Source: an uncultured Eubacteriales bacterium
GTDB taxonomy: Bacteria; Bacillota; Clostridia; Monoglobales; Monoglobaceae
NCBI GenBank assembly: GCA_958352815.1
Contig: CATWQA010000035.1
Location: 1 to 22,700, forward strand
DNA: 22,700 nt
Reading direction: 5' to 3'
Part shown: one piece after another, positions 22,519 to 22,700 of the stretch
How positions within the stretch are numbered: position 1 is the first letter of the stretch
Layout: the number at the start of each line of letters is the position of its first letter
The notes under the pieces: model-generated
Told to the model about the DNA's origin: nothing
Databases searched by the model: none
Seen by the model: the letters and a program-made list of their open reading frames with translations, nothing else
Made by a program: the position numbers and the translations under genes

Positions 22519-22700
22519 ATATACAAAGGTTTAAGGTGAGCTTTTAAAAAAGAGAAAAAACCTTAAATAAATACTGTTGAAAAAGTATTATTGCTGTACT
22601 GTACTAATAATTTTGATAAAGGCTTTGGCGACATTGCCGCCGCATCGTCGCACTATGCCTTTTCCGCTCGCCATGCCTGTTCGGCAAGGCTTCGCTTTTA

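Larger units (their letters stand above)
21957..22700. other. Repeat-rich intergenic region without a convincing gene
   Basis: It begins with the upstream region of the deaminase operon, where no promoter stands out. It then holds repeat copy B (22044-22165), a two-tier GC hairpin (22246-22292) and the right copy of the window-edge element (22338-22435). An AT-rich stretch with a consensus promoter (22490-22518) follows. A TTG-initiated frame from 22579 is open to the window end but lacks a ribosome binding site and runs into repeat-like GC-rich sequence. Confidence 0.6.

Noticed and set aside
22579..22700. TTG-initiated frame open to the window end after the promoter at 22490
   Set aside because: It has no ribosome binding site, and its second half reads through GC-rich repeat-like sequence. 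It could be real only if the continuation shows a conserved protein.

Overview
The window looks like chromosomal DNA of a low-to-mid GC member of the Clostridia, probably an uncultured or gut-type Oscillospiraceae-like endospore former. This rests on gene order (mraZ, rsmH, ftsL, a PASTA-bearing PBP, murE, murF, mraY, ftsW/spoVE, murG, murA, ftsQ), strong AAGGAGG ribosome binding sites, a MurE with the DNPR signature of the meso-diaminopimelate enzymes, and many GC-rich hairpin repeats between genes. The genus cannot be read from the sequence.

Region 1 (1-14886) is a division and cell wall (dcw) cluster, all on the plus strand. A sigma-A type promoter and a three-repeat MraZ operator precede mraZ. 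The enzymes then take UDP-MurNAc-dipeptide (MurE, MurF) through lipid I (MraY) and lipid II (MurG), with MurA supplying the first committed step. FtsL, FtsQ, FtsW/SpoVE and the PBP form the septal synthesis machine. Three division proteins have unusual disordered parts: FtsL (12-residue tandem repeats), FtsW (Arg/Tyr-rich N-terminal tail) and FtsQ (acidic insertion and Pro/Thr tail). murE is flanked by 64-bp inverted repeats, and the gap before it holds a dispersed repeat split by a 92-bp insert.

Region 2 (14886-16715) is an AT-rich accessory island. It is bracketed by inverted arrays of a 7-bp repeat that abut the stop codons of ftsQ and of the convergent glycosyltransferase gene. Its first part (14987-15291) is the best candidate for an undescribed system: a compact par/Fst-like type I toxin-antitoxin locus. 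A 24-residue hydrophobic peptide gene on the minus strand has a near-perfect Shine-Dalgarno sequence that can be sequestered in the leader, and a consensus promoter. A convergent small RNA has its own consensus promoter and shares a bidirectional terminator that overlaps the toxin stop codon. The second part (15624-16475) is a two-gene, translationally coupled operon that resembles an antitoxin plus a GNAT-fold toxin. A strong bidirectional terminator (16641-16680) closes the island.

Region 3 (16718-21956, minus strand) is a compact operon: dCMP deaminase family protein, then the AddA helicase-nuclease, then a GT28-type diacylglycerol glycosyltransferase. No addB is seen.

Region 4 (21957-22700) has no convincing gene. 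It carries dispersed hairpin repeats related to those at the window start and in the island, and a consensus promoter firing out of the window.
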